Source: Diphasiastrum complanatum
Taxonomy: Eukaryota; Streptophyta; Lycopodiopsida; Lycopodiales; Lycopodiaceae
Direction of reading: 5' to 3'
Length of the DNA stretch: 64,000 bases
Assembly (NCBI GenBank): GCA_029204225.1
Contig: CM055109.1
Coordinates: 48,632,599 to 48,696,598, forward strand
The notes beneath the pieces are model-generated. The model ran no database searches, was not told the DNA's origin, and was given only the letters and a program-made list of their open reading frames with translations. Below are positions 33,930-44,782 of the stretch, one piece after another. Within the stretch, counting starts at the first letter, position 1. Every line of letters begins with the position of its first letter. The position numbers were made by a program, and so were the translations under genes.

Positions 33930-34022
33930 ATTTTGATGTGTAAAATTGATATAAGAATTAGTGAAGCATCCAATTTGGACACTATTCTCTATATCAATTA
34001 TGGAAGCTACTTTAAAACCTAG
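33930..34022 (+). pseudogene. Fragment of the unknown 3' module in E3
   Basis: The frame reads MCKIDIRISEASNLDTILY. The R-SEAS--DT core and the preceding CK match both A (near 6165-6215) and B (near 7890-7945), at nucleotide as well as protein level. It ends in a stop at 34020. Confidence 0.6.
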
Positions 34023-34112
34023 AAAGGAGGTCTATACTTAGGATGGAGATTATTCTAAAGTTGGATCAAAGTAGTACGGTTAAAACTATGCTAAAACTAG
34101 TTGAAGAGGGAG

Positions 34113-34600
34113 TGTGAAAAATTGTCAAATAGTTTAGATTTGGCAATTTAGGCCAATATGCATCTTAAACTTAGAGATAATTAATATGGAGTTATATTAG
34201 TCTAAGTTCATTTGAATTACCACTTTTAAAAAGTGTAGGAAAAGGAAGTAGGTTGAGTTTGAGAAGATTCAAATTTGAATGTTTGGTATATTGAATCTAG
34301 TCCATTCACATCTAGGACTTGGAATAGATCTAGAAGTTCCTATTGTTGATAAGATTGGAGAAAGACATCAAATAGGGCAAAGACCCATTATAAATAGTGT
34401 ACAAGTGTGGGAAGAGAAACATTTTCTCTCTCTCATCTCATTCATGCTTATAGATGAGTTCTCTTTGGGGTTTTATACTCATTGGTGCAGTATAGTGTTG
34501 ATAAAGTTGCAATCTTGTGTGTAGAATGCTATTGTAAGTTGAGTAATGGATCCACACGTGTAAAATACAATACCTTACTGTTATTGTAATTTGTAGGACA
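34113..34600 (+). repeat. 3' LTR of E3
   Basis: It begins TGTGAAAAATTGTC after the purine tract. TATAAATA lies at 34389-34396, a short CT tract (TTTTCTCTCTCTC) at 34422, and CACACGTGTA near 34554. It lacks the giant CT expansion of E1. Confidence 0.8.
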
Positions 34601-35351
34601 AATTGCCCCAAAGTGATTAAGACTTTCCCAGCTTCAAAGCACAGATAGACTTTGATGATTTAGAATTATTATTGATCAATATTCTGTTAGGATATTGTAT
34701 GAGTTTGATTACTTTAATGAATTGAGTAACAAGCATTGACACCTGTAGAAGTAAGAATTTTCTATGAATCATGTTTTATGGTATTATGAACATTGACCTT
34801 CCTTTGAAGGGATGTGCAGGTACACACGAATGTACCTAAAGAATCTGAACAAGAATAAGAAGCCCTTTGGGCTTAAGGACTGATCTCTCTTTGAGGGTAT
34901 GTGCAGGTACTCGAGAAAGTCCCAGAAGAACAAGAATCGAAACAAGAAGCTCTCTAAACTTAAAGACAATATTAAGAAGGCTTTTTGATAAAGTCTATAA
35001 AGAAGGCTCAGTAGAGTCTATAAAGAAGGCTTATTACTAAGTCTATAATGAAGACTCAGTGGAGTCTATAAAGAACTGGACAAGGCCTAGGGTCTGATCA
35101 CCCCAGTGACTTTTTCCACCATGATTGAGGATGGGCAACCTCTAGAAAATAAGTGCCAATGAACATGATTGAGGATGGGCAACCTCTAGAAAATAAGTGC
35201 CTAGGAATTGATGGACATTATGCAAAAACAAGATGGACATATACCTTGGCTCTTCCTTAGGAAGATTGCACTTGGGTGAATTCCCAAGTTGTAACCATGT
35301 AGAATTATATGTAATTAAAAGTCAGGTTTGAACCTTGTACCACCTACCTCC
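34601..35351 (+). repeat. Stretch of nested short tandem repeats, no gene
   Basis: Three arrays are visible. An ~85-bp unit (AGG(G/T)ATGTGCAGGTAC...) is repeated at 34797-34880 and 34885-34966. A ~24-bp unit with GTCTATAAAGAAGGCT occurs four times at 34992-35080. A 38-bp unit, CATGATTGAGGATGGGCAAC and on, is repeated exactly at 35120-35157 and 35164-35201. Their order and shared phrases suggest a non-coding part of a retroelement, but I cannot name it. Confidence 0.7.
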
Positions 35352-36015
35352 TGTGAAAAATACAAAAATAAGCTTGGTAGAGGCCAAAAATCTTGTATAT
35401 AGATAAACACACATGTGTGGAGCCTGTTCCCACGTGTGAAAATAGTGTACTTGTCATGTACCATAATCATATAGGTTGTACATATGATTTAATTCAAGTT
35501 CTAGTGGCTAAAAAGGCCAAAAACTAGTTTTCTAGACATATGACACATGGCATCAATCTATTGATTGCATGAGCTACATCCTTTGGTTAGGTGTCATATC
35601 CCATGTGTAGAGGACAGCTCACATGTGTGGAATAAGCTGAAGTAGGCGAATTTTGACTTCTAGAAGATTTCCAAGTAGATCTCCATATAGAAGAAAAATG
35701 GACCAAAAGTGCTCAAAATAGAAGGTTTTGTCCAAGTGTCAGTTTTGCATGATGAATCATCATATGACAAAGCACCTTCACACATGTGGGATCAGAGGGA
35801 TGATCAGTACCACAAGCTCCCACTTATTGTATATATAGAGCCACATTTGGCCATAATCAATGTGAGACACCAATCTTGGTTTTGGAAGCAATTTTGAGTG
35901 ATTCTCTCCATTTGTCTACATTTGTTTTGATTGTTTTGAGGTTCTATCAATGTGTACTTGATTTTCAGGTTGGAGTCCGTACTCAGACAGTGTTTCACAC
36001 GTGTGAAACCATAAA
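35352..36015 (+). repeat. Solo LTR related to the A/D LTR family
   Basis: It begins TGTGAAAAATACAAAAATAAGCTTGG and has the same CACATGTGTGGAG...TTCCCACGTGTG pair as A near 35410-35440. TATATATA lies near 35831. It ends with GTTTCACACGTGTGAAAC (35992-36009), a perfect 18-bp palindrome, then CATA. No purine tract precedes it and no primer site follows, so it is a solo LTR. The right end is approximate. Confidence 0.7.
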
Positions 36016-36339
36016 GTACACTTACCTTCAATTAATGATTGTTCTTGTTAGGATTTTGTGTCTAGAATTGATCTAGATTGATCTTAATCTGAAGTAGATT
36101 GATAGATCAAGTAATCTGACAACCAATCTCTCTTGAGGATCAGATTAGGATCCACTCTTGGTCCTTTTGTACTTTTTCCACACCTCCCACCTACTTTTCC
36201 ACATGCATTCTAGGCTATTTGACACCTAGAAAGGGGCGCCCTCCTACACTCTCACTTCATATGCCAAATCACCAAAATAACTCTCCCAAGCTAATACACA
36301 TCACCCATTCACCCTCTCCAACTAATACACTTGTCCACT
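36016..36339. other. Unassigned spacer
   Basis: No gene or repeat is recognised. It is pyrimidine-rich toward the right, where it meets the copia fragment. Confidence 0.4.
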
Positions 36340-36735
36340 TTTCTGCCCAGTTCATGTATTCTATGAACTTGTCGAGTGCTTTTGACTTGTTATGTATGAA
36401 GTAAACTATTGTAAACTTGCTATAGTCGTTGATGAAGGTGATATAGTACTTCGAGCTTACTACATAGATCACATCGATGTCCGAATGTACTAACTCCAGA
36501 AGCTTTAGATCACTCCTAATGCTTACTCCTGTGATCGATCCATGTTGGCTTGCCTTATACGAGGCCTTTGAGTTCATGTGGCATAGTGCCATAGAAAAGA
36601 GAATAAGGGCAAAATTCTGTGGAGTTCGTAAGAGTAAGTGCAATTTCATAGTAAATTGAAAAAGGTGTATTTTTTTGTTGCTTTTATCGATCGACAGACG
36701 AACTGTCTCAAATTCTTTTGGTGCTGGCACAAATA
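36340..36735 (-). pseudogene. C-family copia pre-integrase/integrase fragment
   Basis: The minus strand reads LCHMNSKASYKASQHGSITG, then LELVHSDI with the first catalytic Asp, SSKYYITFINDYSKFTIVYF and DKFIEYMNWAEK. A protease-end scrap lies upstream. It is closest to 42382-42650. No zinc-binding CxxC is left. Confidence 0.75.
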
Positions 36736-36825
36736 GGCCTTCTGCATCTTTTGATTTGTATACTATTTTCAGAATATTGGGGATTTGTAATAGACATATT
36801 TAAGGTACATGAATCTTGTGAACAT

Positions 36826-37383
36826 AAAAGACTACGATCCTTTGCAAGGTAATTCTCGGTGAGAAAATCGGCACAGTTCATATGATAGGGTTTGATGTGA
36901 AAACTATGGAGTTACAAGAACGCGAGCTTTACAGTTTGGGATGTAGGTGGCCAGGACAAGATTCGTCAGCTACGGAGGTTTTACTACCAAAACATCGAGG
37001 TAAGCACATTTGTAACTCAGTGTTTTAGATTTCTTTTAATCAGGAATGGAAGCCTGTGTCAAATGCCAAATCTAATCAGAAACTACCTTAATGTGATGAT
37101 AAGATTGCCATATTTGTGTCCGATAGCAACGATGGAGATCGAATTATTGCAGTAAGTGGTGAACTTCACAAGCTGATGAACGAAATGAAATTGAGGGAGC
37201 TGAAGTTGCTGGTGTTGGCCAACAAGCACGAGCTTCCAAATGCCATGTCGGTTGGCAAAATCAGTGAAAAATTAGAGCAAAAGACAACGGAATTGGCACA
37301 TTCAAAGTTGTTATGTAGTGACAGGGTAGGGCCTATATGAAGGCCTGGATTGGCTGTCTGCCGCCATCTCTAATTCCAAATAA
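36826..37383 (+). pseudogene. ADP-ribosylation factor (ARF) GTPase pseudogene fragment
   Basis: A host gene fragment. Exon A (36826-36999) reads KTTILCK from the P-loop end, then GFDVKTMEL; after a 1-bp shift near 36915 it reads [17 protein letters not shown], with the DVGGQ switch II motif intact. A GTAAGC...AAG intron of about 104 bp follows (37000-37103). Exon B reads SDSNDGDRI, then VLANKHELPNAM, where the NKxD guanine-specificity motif has become NKHE. A second frameshift near 37275 restores QRNWHIQS, then an in-frame TAG at 37327 and GLYEGLDWLSAAI to a TAA at 37381. The first exon with the myristoylated N-terminus and GLDAAG is absent. The retained intron argues for a DNA-level copy, not a processed one. 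Confidence 0.88.
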
Positions 37384-37541
37384 TATATGCACATATAGTA
37401 GGGAATCAATAATACATCAATAAAACAAATCCAAATCCATAAATTATCAATCCAACAGCAGGAATAAGGATTCAAGCGCTTCACTACATAGGGAAAAAAA
37501 ATTTAGTTGGAGGGGGAGAAGACGACGACGAAGAAGAAGAA
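37384..37541. other. 3' flank of the ARF pseudogene
   Basis: AT-rich, with a (GAC/GAA)n-like run at 37510-37540 leading into the microsatellite. Confidence 0.4.
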
Positions 37542-37544
37542 ATA

Positions 37545-37617
<73 letters not shown>
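37542..37617 (+). repeat. Compound (GA)n(GT)n(GC)n microsatellite
   Basis: GA units with one GATA break are followed by about 14 GT units and GCGCGCG. The order of tracts is the same as at 16859-17014. Confidence 0.95.
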
Positions 37618-37621
37618 AGAC

Positions 37622-37790
37622 CTAAATTAATCTAGACCCTTCATTCTTTAGTAGGTTCAGCTTTAGAGGAGAGGGTAGTTTAGGGTTTTATTATTATGAT
37701 TTTAAGTTAATCTAGGCCCTCCATTCTCTAGTAGGTTAAGCCTTGGAGAAGGAGGCTTGTTTTTTTTAGGATTTTTATCATTGTGGTTTT
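37622..37790 (+). repeat. ~82-bp tandem duplication
   Basis: TTAATCTAG(A/G)CCCT...CATTCT(T/C)TAGTAGGTT occurs at 37625 and again at 37706, with about 85% similarity over the unit. Confidence 0.75.
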
Positions 37791-38229
37791 AGTGACTAAG
37801 GAGAGAAAAGAGAAAAAAGTGGATCTTACTCTCAGGAATACTCACCATGCCTATGACTATCTTTCTTGCATCCATATCCACGCTAGTTGGAAATAACCTA
37901 GTGAGGGTTACTTGGGAGAAGCCATAACTCGATCTAGTTGGAGCCATAGTCGGTGTGGATGCTGAAGATACAACAAGTGTGAAGGACAGTGTGTTGCTGT
38001 TGTTGTATGGACAGGGACAGTACTATATCATATCTTAGTGATTTTGATCAGATCTTCATGTATTTCCAAGTTCTAGCATGGTAGATGCATGATTTCTAGC
38101 TTGTAGAAGATTTTAGATGTGTACCCAAATTTAGCTAAAGATCTAATGATTCATTAAGATGTTTTGGATTTGATTTTTTCACATTATACGTTTCTTTTGT
38201 TACTCAAAGTTATAATATTTATATATCTC
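37791..38229. other. Unassigned spacer before gypsy J
   Basis: No motif recognised; it may be the worn interior of gypsy J upstream of RT. Confidence 0.35.
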
Positions 38230-39955
38230 CTACTCCTAAAGGATTGTCTTTTATTGATGTTAATTTAGAAAATATGCCTCAAGGTAAAATCTTGAAAAGA
38301 CTTAGGATGGAATACATTGACGTATTCCTTGAGCGGTTGCTTGAGAGTCTACCCCTCATTTTTGACAGTGCTCTTGTATTTGTCTTTTCCTACAGGATGA
38401 GTCCAAAGGAAGAAGATGAGGTTGCTAGCCAACTATAGAAGTACTTATGTATGGGCAACCCATTAAATCTCCTAAGGAAGTTCCTATGTTATTAGTCAAC
38501 AAAAATGACGGTGGTTTACGTCTTTGTGTTGACTATAAGATAACTTAGTAAAATGACCATAAAAAATCATCATCTTCTACCAAGGATGGACACTCTAATG
38601 GAAATCGACTGAATGATGCTAAGTATTTCACGAAATTGGACCCCTTAGATTAGGTTACCATCAAATAAGAATTAACAAAGGAGATGCTTCTAAAAAAGGT
38701 TTTCATTCTAGATATGGCCACTATGAATGTTTGGTTTTACCATTCGGTTTAACTAATGGCCCATCAACTTTCCAACAAATGATGAATGATATTCTTCGTC
38801 CATATTTAGAAAAAAATTTGTTGTGGTGTTTTTAGATGACAATTTGATTCATAGTAAAACTCTTGAGGACCATAAAGTGCATTTAGTCCATAGTACCCTT
38901 CAATTGGCTTTCCAATATGCGATAGCGCCTTTAAATAGCTCAATGAATGCCTTTGCTACCTTTTGTGTGAAGAGAGTTTGATTAGTTGGCTCGAATGAAG
39001 AGAAAGAAAGAGTTGTTCAAATATTTGGAACTTCATCTTTTGATTGTTGTAAATTATTCAACAGTAGGGCCAAATTAACTATGACAAGTCCATTGCCATA
39101 AGAGTTGTCAAGTGTGACTTGAAAATATTAAGGCTGGCCTTAGACTCCTCTATAGATATTGCTTTGCATAAGGCCTTAGACAATGGCCTCAAGAATGGAA
39201 TGCTTAAATAGCTTCTTATATACCTTCGACAACTTCATAATAATAAAAATAGACATAATGTCTTAGACATGCAAAGCTCTATACTAAAGAGTCTAACTAT
39301 GAGTTTTTTAAAACGAAACACAAGTACCTTGGACATGTCACCTTTGATCATGGTCTTGAGATTGACTATGATGAGGTCCATAAAGTATGTAATTGGCCTA
39401 TCTTGAAAATCATTAGAGAAGTAAAATATACTTTAGGCTTCACAGGATTTTTTCACAAGTTTATTGAAAGTTATTCCTTAATTGCATTACATTTGATTAA
39501 CATTCTTAAGGGGGTTAAGCAAGCCAAAAGAAAAATAAGAAATGGTAATAAAAAGAAAGCTGGAAGGTGATGTCAATTCGCGACTGATGAATGGAATTAA
39601 GGCTTTGAGGCTTTGAAATTATTAGTGTATACAACCCCTATATTACATACAGTGGACCCTAGCAAACCTTTTTGGTGGAAATGGACGCTAATGACTATGC
39701 AGCAGAAGTAGTCATGTACGAAGATGGTAGACCTATGGCTTAATTCAATGGACAGACTGAATGTGTCAATCAGTCTATGGAAGATATACTTCATGGCATA
39801 TGTTTCAAGACGACATTCAAATTGGAAAAATATCTCCCAATGGTTGAGTTCGCATACAATACTATGAAATATTTAGCCACCGGATTTAGTCCTTTTTGGT
39901 TTTTGTATGGCTTTCAACCTCGTTCCCCTATCTCTGTTGGACTCAAAGTCTCAAG

Positions 39956-40237
39956 GTACAAGCTGCAACTAATTTCTTGCATGATATGCAAGAAATGTTG
40001 TAAGTGACTAAGGAAAGCGTTAGACAGGCTTAGGATAGAATGGAGTTCTATGCTAATTGAGGTTGCTCTCCTAGATAATTTGAGATCATAGATTGGGTAC
40101 AAGCTGCAACTGATTTCTTGCATGATATGCAAGAAATGTTGTAAGTGACTAAGAAAAGCATTAGATAGGCTTAGGATAGAACGGAGTTTTATGCTAATTG
40201 AAGTTGCTCTCCTAGAGAATTTGAGATCATAGATTGG
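39956..40237 (+). repeat. 141-bp tandem duplication in gypsy J
   Basis: The segment starting GTACAAGCTGCAACT is repeated in tandem (39956-40096 and 40097-40237), differing at only a few sites. It duplicates the FLHDMQEML region of the integrase C-terminal part. Confidence 0.9.
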
Positions 40238-40656
40238 GTGTATCTTAGAATCCCAAAACATGATAAGGTGCTTCGAATGGAAAAATATCCTAAGTTGTCT
40301 CCATGATATGACGGTCATTTTCAATTGTCAATAAAATTAATCATTCTGCCTACCAACTAGATTTTTTGACAGGAGCAACAGTTCATCATTTATTCCGTGT
40401 TATTCGTTTAAAGGAATGACTTGGTGAAAAGGATAACCTCGTTCAAAAAGATAGTAGTGTTATTGGAGGATTTGACTTCCTTGTACCCCATGAACTTGAA
40501 AATATCATGAATAGTTAGTGTCATCGGTTCAGAAATCATTTGATTTTGAGCATCTGATTCATTGGAAAGATAAGTCAAATAATGAGGACTCATGGGAGAA
40601 GGATGATGACTTGAAATTTCGATTCCATCATTTTCTCTCATAAAAGAAGCTTTTAT

Positions 40657-40667
40657 GGGCGAGGGAA
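40657..40667 (+). promoter_or_regulatory. Polypurine tract of element J
   Basis: GGGCGAGGGAA directly precedes TGCTATGTACC, the LTR start. Confidence 0.7.
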
Positions 40668-41168
40668 TGCTATGTACCATAATGGTACACCCTTAAGTGA
40701 CGACCTCGCAAGAGGTAGGACACAGATCTGGGGTTATCGACATGTTTTGGGTGTTGCGTGTCACCATCCCAGGTGTTCATGTGTCGTCAATGGGACCATG
40801 TTTGATTGGGACCCGCTTGCACATTATAATCAGATTATTATTTCCATGTCATGCATTTGGATCATATTGGTATAATTTTAGGATATGGGTGGTTTTTAAT
40901 AAATCAAATATATTATATATAGATTTTAAAAATCATGTTGCATGGGATAATCGAGGTGTCTGTGGCTCCAACAGGTTGATTGAACTCAATGTAGTTTAAA
41001 TAATCCATGTAGTCTTCGAGGGGTGGTCCACTTCGAAGATGGGACAAGATTTGCTCTTTCATTTACATGTTCAGATCCCAACTGTCAAAAAGTGGGCTCC
41101 TTCCTTTTTAGATGCGTGTGATAGAGGGTAGGCAATTGGTTGTTTTTCACCTTCTCTTTCCAATAGTG
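40668..41168 (+). repeat. 3' LTR of element J
   Basis: The first ~150 bp (TACCATAATGGTACACCCTTAAGTGACG...) match the minus-strand LTR at 51797-52272 after reverse complementing. The remainder is unlike it. The right end is set by the start of the E2 LTR and is uncertain. Confidence 0.65.
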
Positions 41169-41311
41169 TGTGCTTTAAGAAATTGTCAACTAGTTTAATC
41201 TTTTGGATTAGACAATTGAGGCCAATTTGTTTTTTAGACTTAGAGATAGACATTTCAAAGTTATTTTAAGTCTAAATGTTTTTGAATTATCACTTTTAGA
41301 AAGTGAGAGAA
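41169..41311 (+). repeat. E2 5' LTR, first part
   Basis: It reads TGTGCTTTAAGAAATTGTCAACTAG and on, matching the first ~145 bp of the E1 and E3 LTRs (TTAGACTTAGAGAT, TTCAAAGTTA). It is interrupted at 41311. Confidence 0.8.
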
Positions 41312-42316
41312 TGTTGGCTGATTTTGACGAATCCCCAAGATACTAGGCCAGAGCTATCCAAGAGCACATTTCACTTTAGACTGAAGAGGTCTCGGAAGAA
41401 GAAGGGAACAATGAAGAATGAGAGCCGATAAATGCTAGCTAGAATGCCAGTTAGAAATTATGTGAGCCTCATGGTGAATCCCAAGTGATGGAATTACCAT
41501 GTAAGAGTTAGTATTTCTAGGCATTTGAAATAAATGCAAGTAGACCTCTTAGAAAAGTAGTGAGCCACCTTTTGATGGTGACCTTTAGTGGAGAGAATAA
41601 TTCCACTTGTAATTTGTGTAATTTGGAATTGTCACCAGGATGTCACCTAAGTAGCTCTCTTGATTATTTAAGAGGCTCACCCTTTGTAGAAGGGAGCTTT
41701 TTATGCATTGTATCTACTCCTTGTGATTAATGAGAAGAGCCTCCACGAGTTTACAACATTAAGCTCCTTGATCATAATAGTTTTCTTGAGTGATTCTCTT
41801 ATGATCATGCCCTTCCATTCTTTGTGTTTGGTTGTGGATTAGTTTTGGAATAGAGTAGCATGGATTAGAAATTTCTTGCTTTTGTGGATTAAAGTAGGAA
41901 TCAACATTCAAGTAAACTATATATAGGCTAGAAATGTGGTTTAGATCTTGCAAATCCATATACATTCTAGTTCTTGATGTTCTTGGGATGTCCAAGAATC
42001 AAGAAAGGTGTGTTTCTTGATTCTTGGACTTTCAAAATGTTGTCTATCTTGTTTTTTTATTCTGCTTTGTGGTATGCTTAGGTTAGTTCTCAGTTTGCAA
42101 AGATCTATTCATTTGATTTTACAGCATTAGAAGTAGGATTTCATTTGGTATTCAACCGAGTTACAATCTGGTCATTTGTTAAGCATAGGGGCTTGCATGT
42201 TTGGTTGTCAATGCATGTGAGTGCAGTTCAAGAGAGACCTTCCCAAGTGTCCTCTGACAGGCAGGACAATACTATAATGATTTCAGACATTCTATTTGAT
42301 TTGGGCATTGAAACGA
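41312..42316 (+). repeat. 5' LTR of element F (truncated)
   Basis: It starts TGTTGGCTGATTTTGACG and stays colinear with 47090-48117, with about 90% similarity by eye. The last ~120 bp of the LTR are missing. Confidence 0.85.
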
Positions 42317-43498
42317 ACCCAATGGTGTTGTATTAAGCAAGCCATCATGGAGCTGTCACATGAATAAGCATCACAAATGCAATGAACTCAACAACATGTG
42401 ATGCATGCATGAAAGGGAAGATGTTTCGAACTCCTTTCACTAGGGACTCCTTCATAACAACAAAGATTCTGGAGCTGGTACATTCGGACATATGTGGACC
42501 CTTCGACGTGATCTCAATAGGAGGATCGAAATACTACATCACCTTCATTGACGACTACATCACGGTCGCAACAATATACTTCATACACAATAAATCGGAA
42601 ACACTCGACAAGTTCACAGAATACGTGAACTGGACAGAAAGGTGCACAAGAAGCAAAGTGAAGCAGATCGGAACTGATCGTGGTGGAGAATACATCTCGA
42701 ACTTCTTTGCTGACTTCTGCAATGATCGAAGAATCCTTCATAGAAGAACTGGATCCTATACACCACAACACAATGGTATAGCCGAAAGAAAGAATAGAAC
42801 CCTCATGGAAGCCGCAAGGTGTATGATGGCCTATTCAAAAGCACCAAGAGTGCTATGGGCTAAAGTAGTAGCTACAGTTGCCTACATCCAGAACATGATC
42901 GTCAAATCAGGTGTTCTCTACACCACACCACACGAACTATGGTGGGGCAAAAAGCCCAATCTGACGCACGTTCGGATCTTTGGCTGTGCAGCTTATGCAC
43001 ATGTTCCAAACAAGCTTCGAAAGAAGCTCGATGAGAAAGTTGAACAAGGATACATTGTCAGTTATGACAACCATTCGTCATACTACTGGATCTATATGCC
43101 AAAGACGAATCAAGTGAAGACAGTTAGAGACGTCAAGTTCGATGAGACCAGAACAATGGTCGATGATAATTTTGCCAGCTATGAAGTCTTAGGAAAAGCA
43201 GAATCCAAACACTCAGATGAAGATATTTGTATCCCACATCAGCTGAGCGACGAATCAGATGAAAAAAGGACCGCAAGCATGCTTGCAGCTTCGAAATGGT
43301 TCTAGACCTAGCCGAAGAGACAAAGGCAAGGACATTGTAGTACCCAAAGAATCTCTCAGGAGATCAACTAGAGAATGAAGAGCGCCAACCATATTTGTGC
43401 CAGACAGCTCGGCTTCGACATCCGAAGAGTTCTGTGGATTCAGTGACAAACCACAAACCTTTGAGCAAGCCATTGACAATCCAGACAAGGACTGGATT
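42312..43498 (+). CDS. C-family copia integrase (307-residue open frame)
   Basis: The frame 42382-43305 is open and covers the CDACMKGKMFRTPF zinc-domain end, LVHSDICGPF (Asp 1), IGTDRGGEYIS (Asp 2), NGIAERKNRTLMEA (Glu), FGCAAYAHVPNKLRKKLDEK and DVKFDETRT. The catalytic triad is complete. The frame then shifts and the linker continues to EEFCGFSDKPQTFEQAI near 43490, where it breaks off at the start of RT. GC content and third-position usage are higher than in the A/D elements. It is the best preserved integrase of the C family here, but lacks the zinc-domain histidines and all flanking domains. Confidence 0.85.
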
Positions 43499-44525
43499 TG
43501 TCGCACAACACTCTCAAGAAATAGGATCATTGATAATATAGTAGCTTAAATGCACACGACCTATTGCCGCAAATGGTTGATATCCTCAAAATTGGAGAGC
43601 TCCCAGCAACTTCACAACCTTGCATGCTTGAGTGTCTTCCTTGTGTCTCTTTTTTTTCTTTTTCTTTTTTTTCTTTGTCACTTGCATCTGCCATGGACGG
43701 TTTCACTTCTGGTTTCTTGGCAGGTACTAAGTCTCTAGGAGGTCTTGCTAGATATTTATCAATTGTCATGGCACTTCGTGTATCCTCCATTATGCTTTTG
43801 GGTGTTTCCTCAGTTCTTCTCTCAGTCGAAGTCCCAGTCTCATCAATGCTCTTGCCTTGATGATAAGAGGAGAACCTTCGATTGGTAGGTTACGCAAACC
43901 TTGGGTTAACAGTCTTCAAGGGAATGGACTCATCAACATTGTAACTTGGTCTGGTGGATACTTGGTTAGAAGCAAGAGAAGGGTTCTTGAAGGTGGATTG
44001 GATCGGAACTTGGTGGAAGGGTGAAGGAACTGATAATACTACAGTTGCAGCCTTAGACCCTTGTAGTGTTGAGCTTTGACCACCACTTCTTTTCTGGCTG
44101 ACCAACCAATGTAGATGGTAGTTGGTCTCCGCAAGACACTTGCAATGATCTCTTAGCTACTTCGGTAAGACTATCAAGGTCTGAAAAAACTAAAAATTTC
44201 TCAGATGAATAGTGGGATGATGGAAAACAGAAAGATGGAAGGTAGGGTGGTGGTGGTGACATCGGTAGATGGTGTGGACATAAGAGTGGTTGAAAAAAAA
44301 GACCAATTTCCTAATACTTGTACTTCCCATCTTCTGAAAGATCTTCGTCGTGACTGGGGTACTTCTTTTGATTGAGTCCCTTTGGATTGCCCATCTGCCT
44401 TCTTAGCCTTGTCTTTTTCGTCTTTGGTTTTGTGACCTTGGCTGGTGATCTTGCTCATGTTGTTGCTGGCAATGTGGATGCTCTTGTGGATGTCTGCAAA
44501 TCCACTCTCCCCTCCCTCCCCGCCC

Positions 44526-44556
<31 letters not shown>

Positions 44557-44782
44557 AAAAAAAATCTATTGGTGGGAGTGTTGTTGTTGGTATTCTGCAT
44601 ATGCGCAAGGTTGGATCGTCGTTTGGAATACACAGTTGAAGCACGTTGAACATTTGGCTCGGATGAAGTATTGATGATCGAATTTCGATGAAATTTTTTT
44701 CACAATTTCTTTGGAGTTGACTCGAAGGCCAACATCTCAATGATATACATGAATCAACTCTGAAGTGACATGGATTTCTCAA
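43499..44782 (-). other. Unidentified region with minus-strand lysine/serine-rich frames
   Basis: Minus-strand open pieces (44201-44782, 44053-44262, 43890-44105, 43527-43790) contain charged stretches such as KTKDEKDKAKKADGQSKGTQ and DKEKKEKEKKET. They could be parts of one worn coding region, perhaps a Gag, but no domain is recognised. A poly-C/poly-A run lies inside. Confidence 0.35.
44521..44564 (+). repeat. Poly-C followed by poly-A
   Basis: About 26 C with one G near the start, then about 18 A. On the minus strand this is a long G run that could form G-quadruplex structure or be a sequencing artefact. Confidence 0.85.

Larger units (their letters stand above)
33921..34600 (+). mobile_element. 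Element E3: 3' end of an E-family copia
   Basis: About 190 bp of interior sequence is followed by a purine tract (34103-34112) and a 3' LTR (from 34113). The interior encodes CKIDIRISEASNLDTI, which matches the 3' module of elements A and B, not RNase H. The LTR end is uncertain after ~34590. Confidence 0.7.
38230..40667 (+). pseudogene. Element J gypsy pol remnant (RT, RNase H, integrase end)
   Basis: Readable in pieces across frames. RT: GGLRLCVDY near 38510, FTKLDL..GYHQIRI, YGHYECLVLPFGLTNGPSTFQQMMNDIL near 38720-38800, then a broken VVFLDDN where YxDD should be. RNase H: YLGHVTF near 39330, a KPFLVEMDANDYAAEV catalytic block near 39655. Integrase is reduced to its C-terminal part: NGQTECVNQSMEDIL near 39750, PMVEFAYNTMKYLATGFSPF, and FLHDMQEML-type blocks. 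Most of the integrase catalytic core is deleted. It has many stops. Confidence 0.82.

Noticed and set aside
34601-35201. CRISPR-like array from short tandem units
   Set aside because: Units are directly tandem without unique spacers, and the genome is eukaryotic.
43255-43530. Minus-strand open frame opposite the C-family integrase end
   Set aside because: Shadow of the plus-strand integrase-RT linker, which has clear homologues at 33000-33130.
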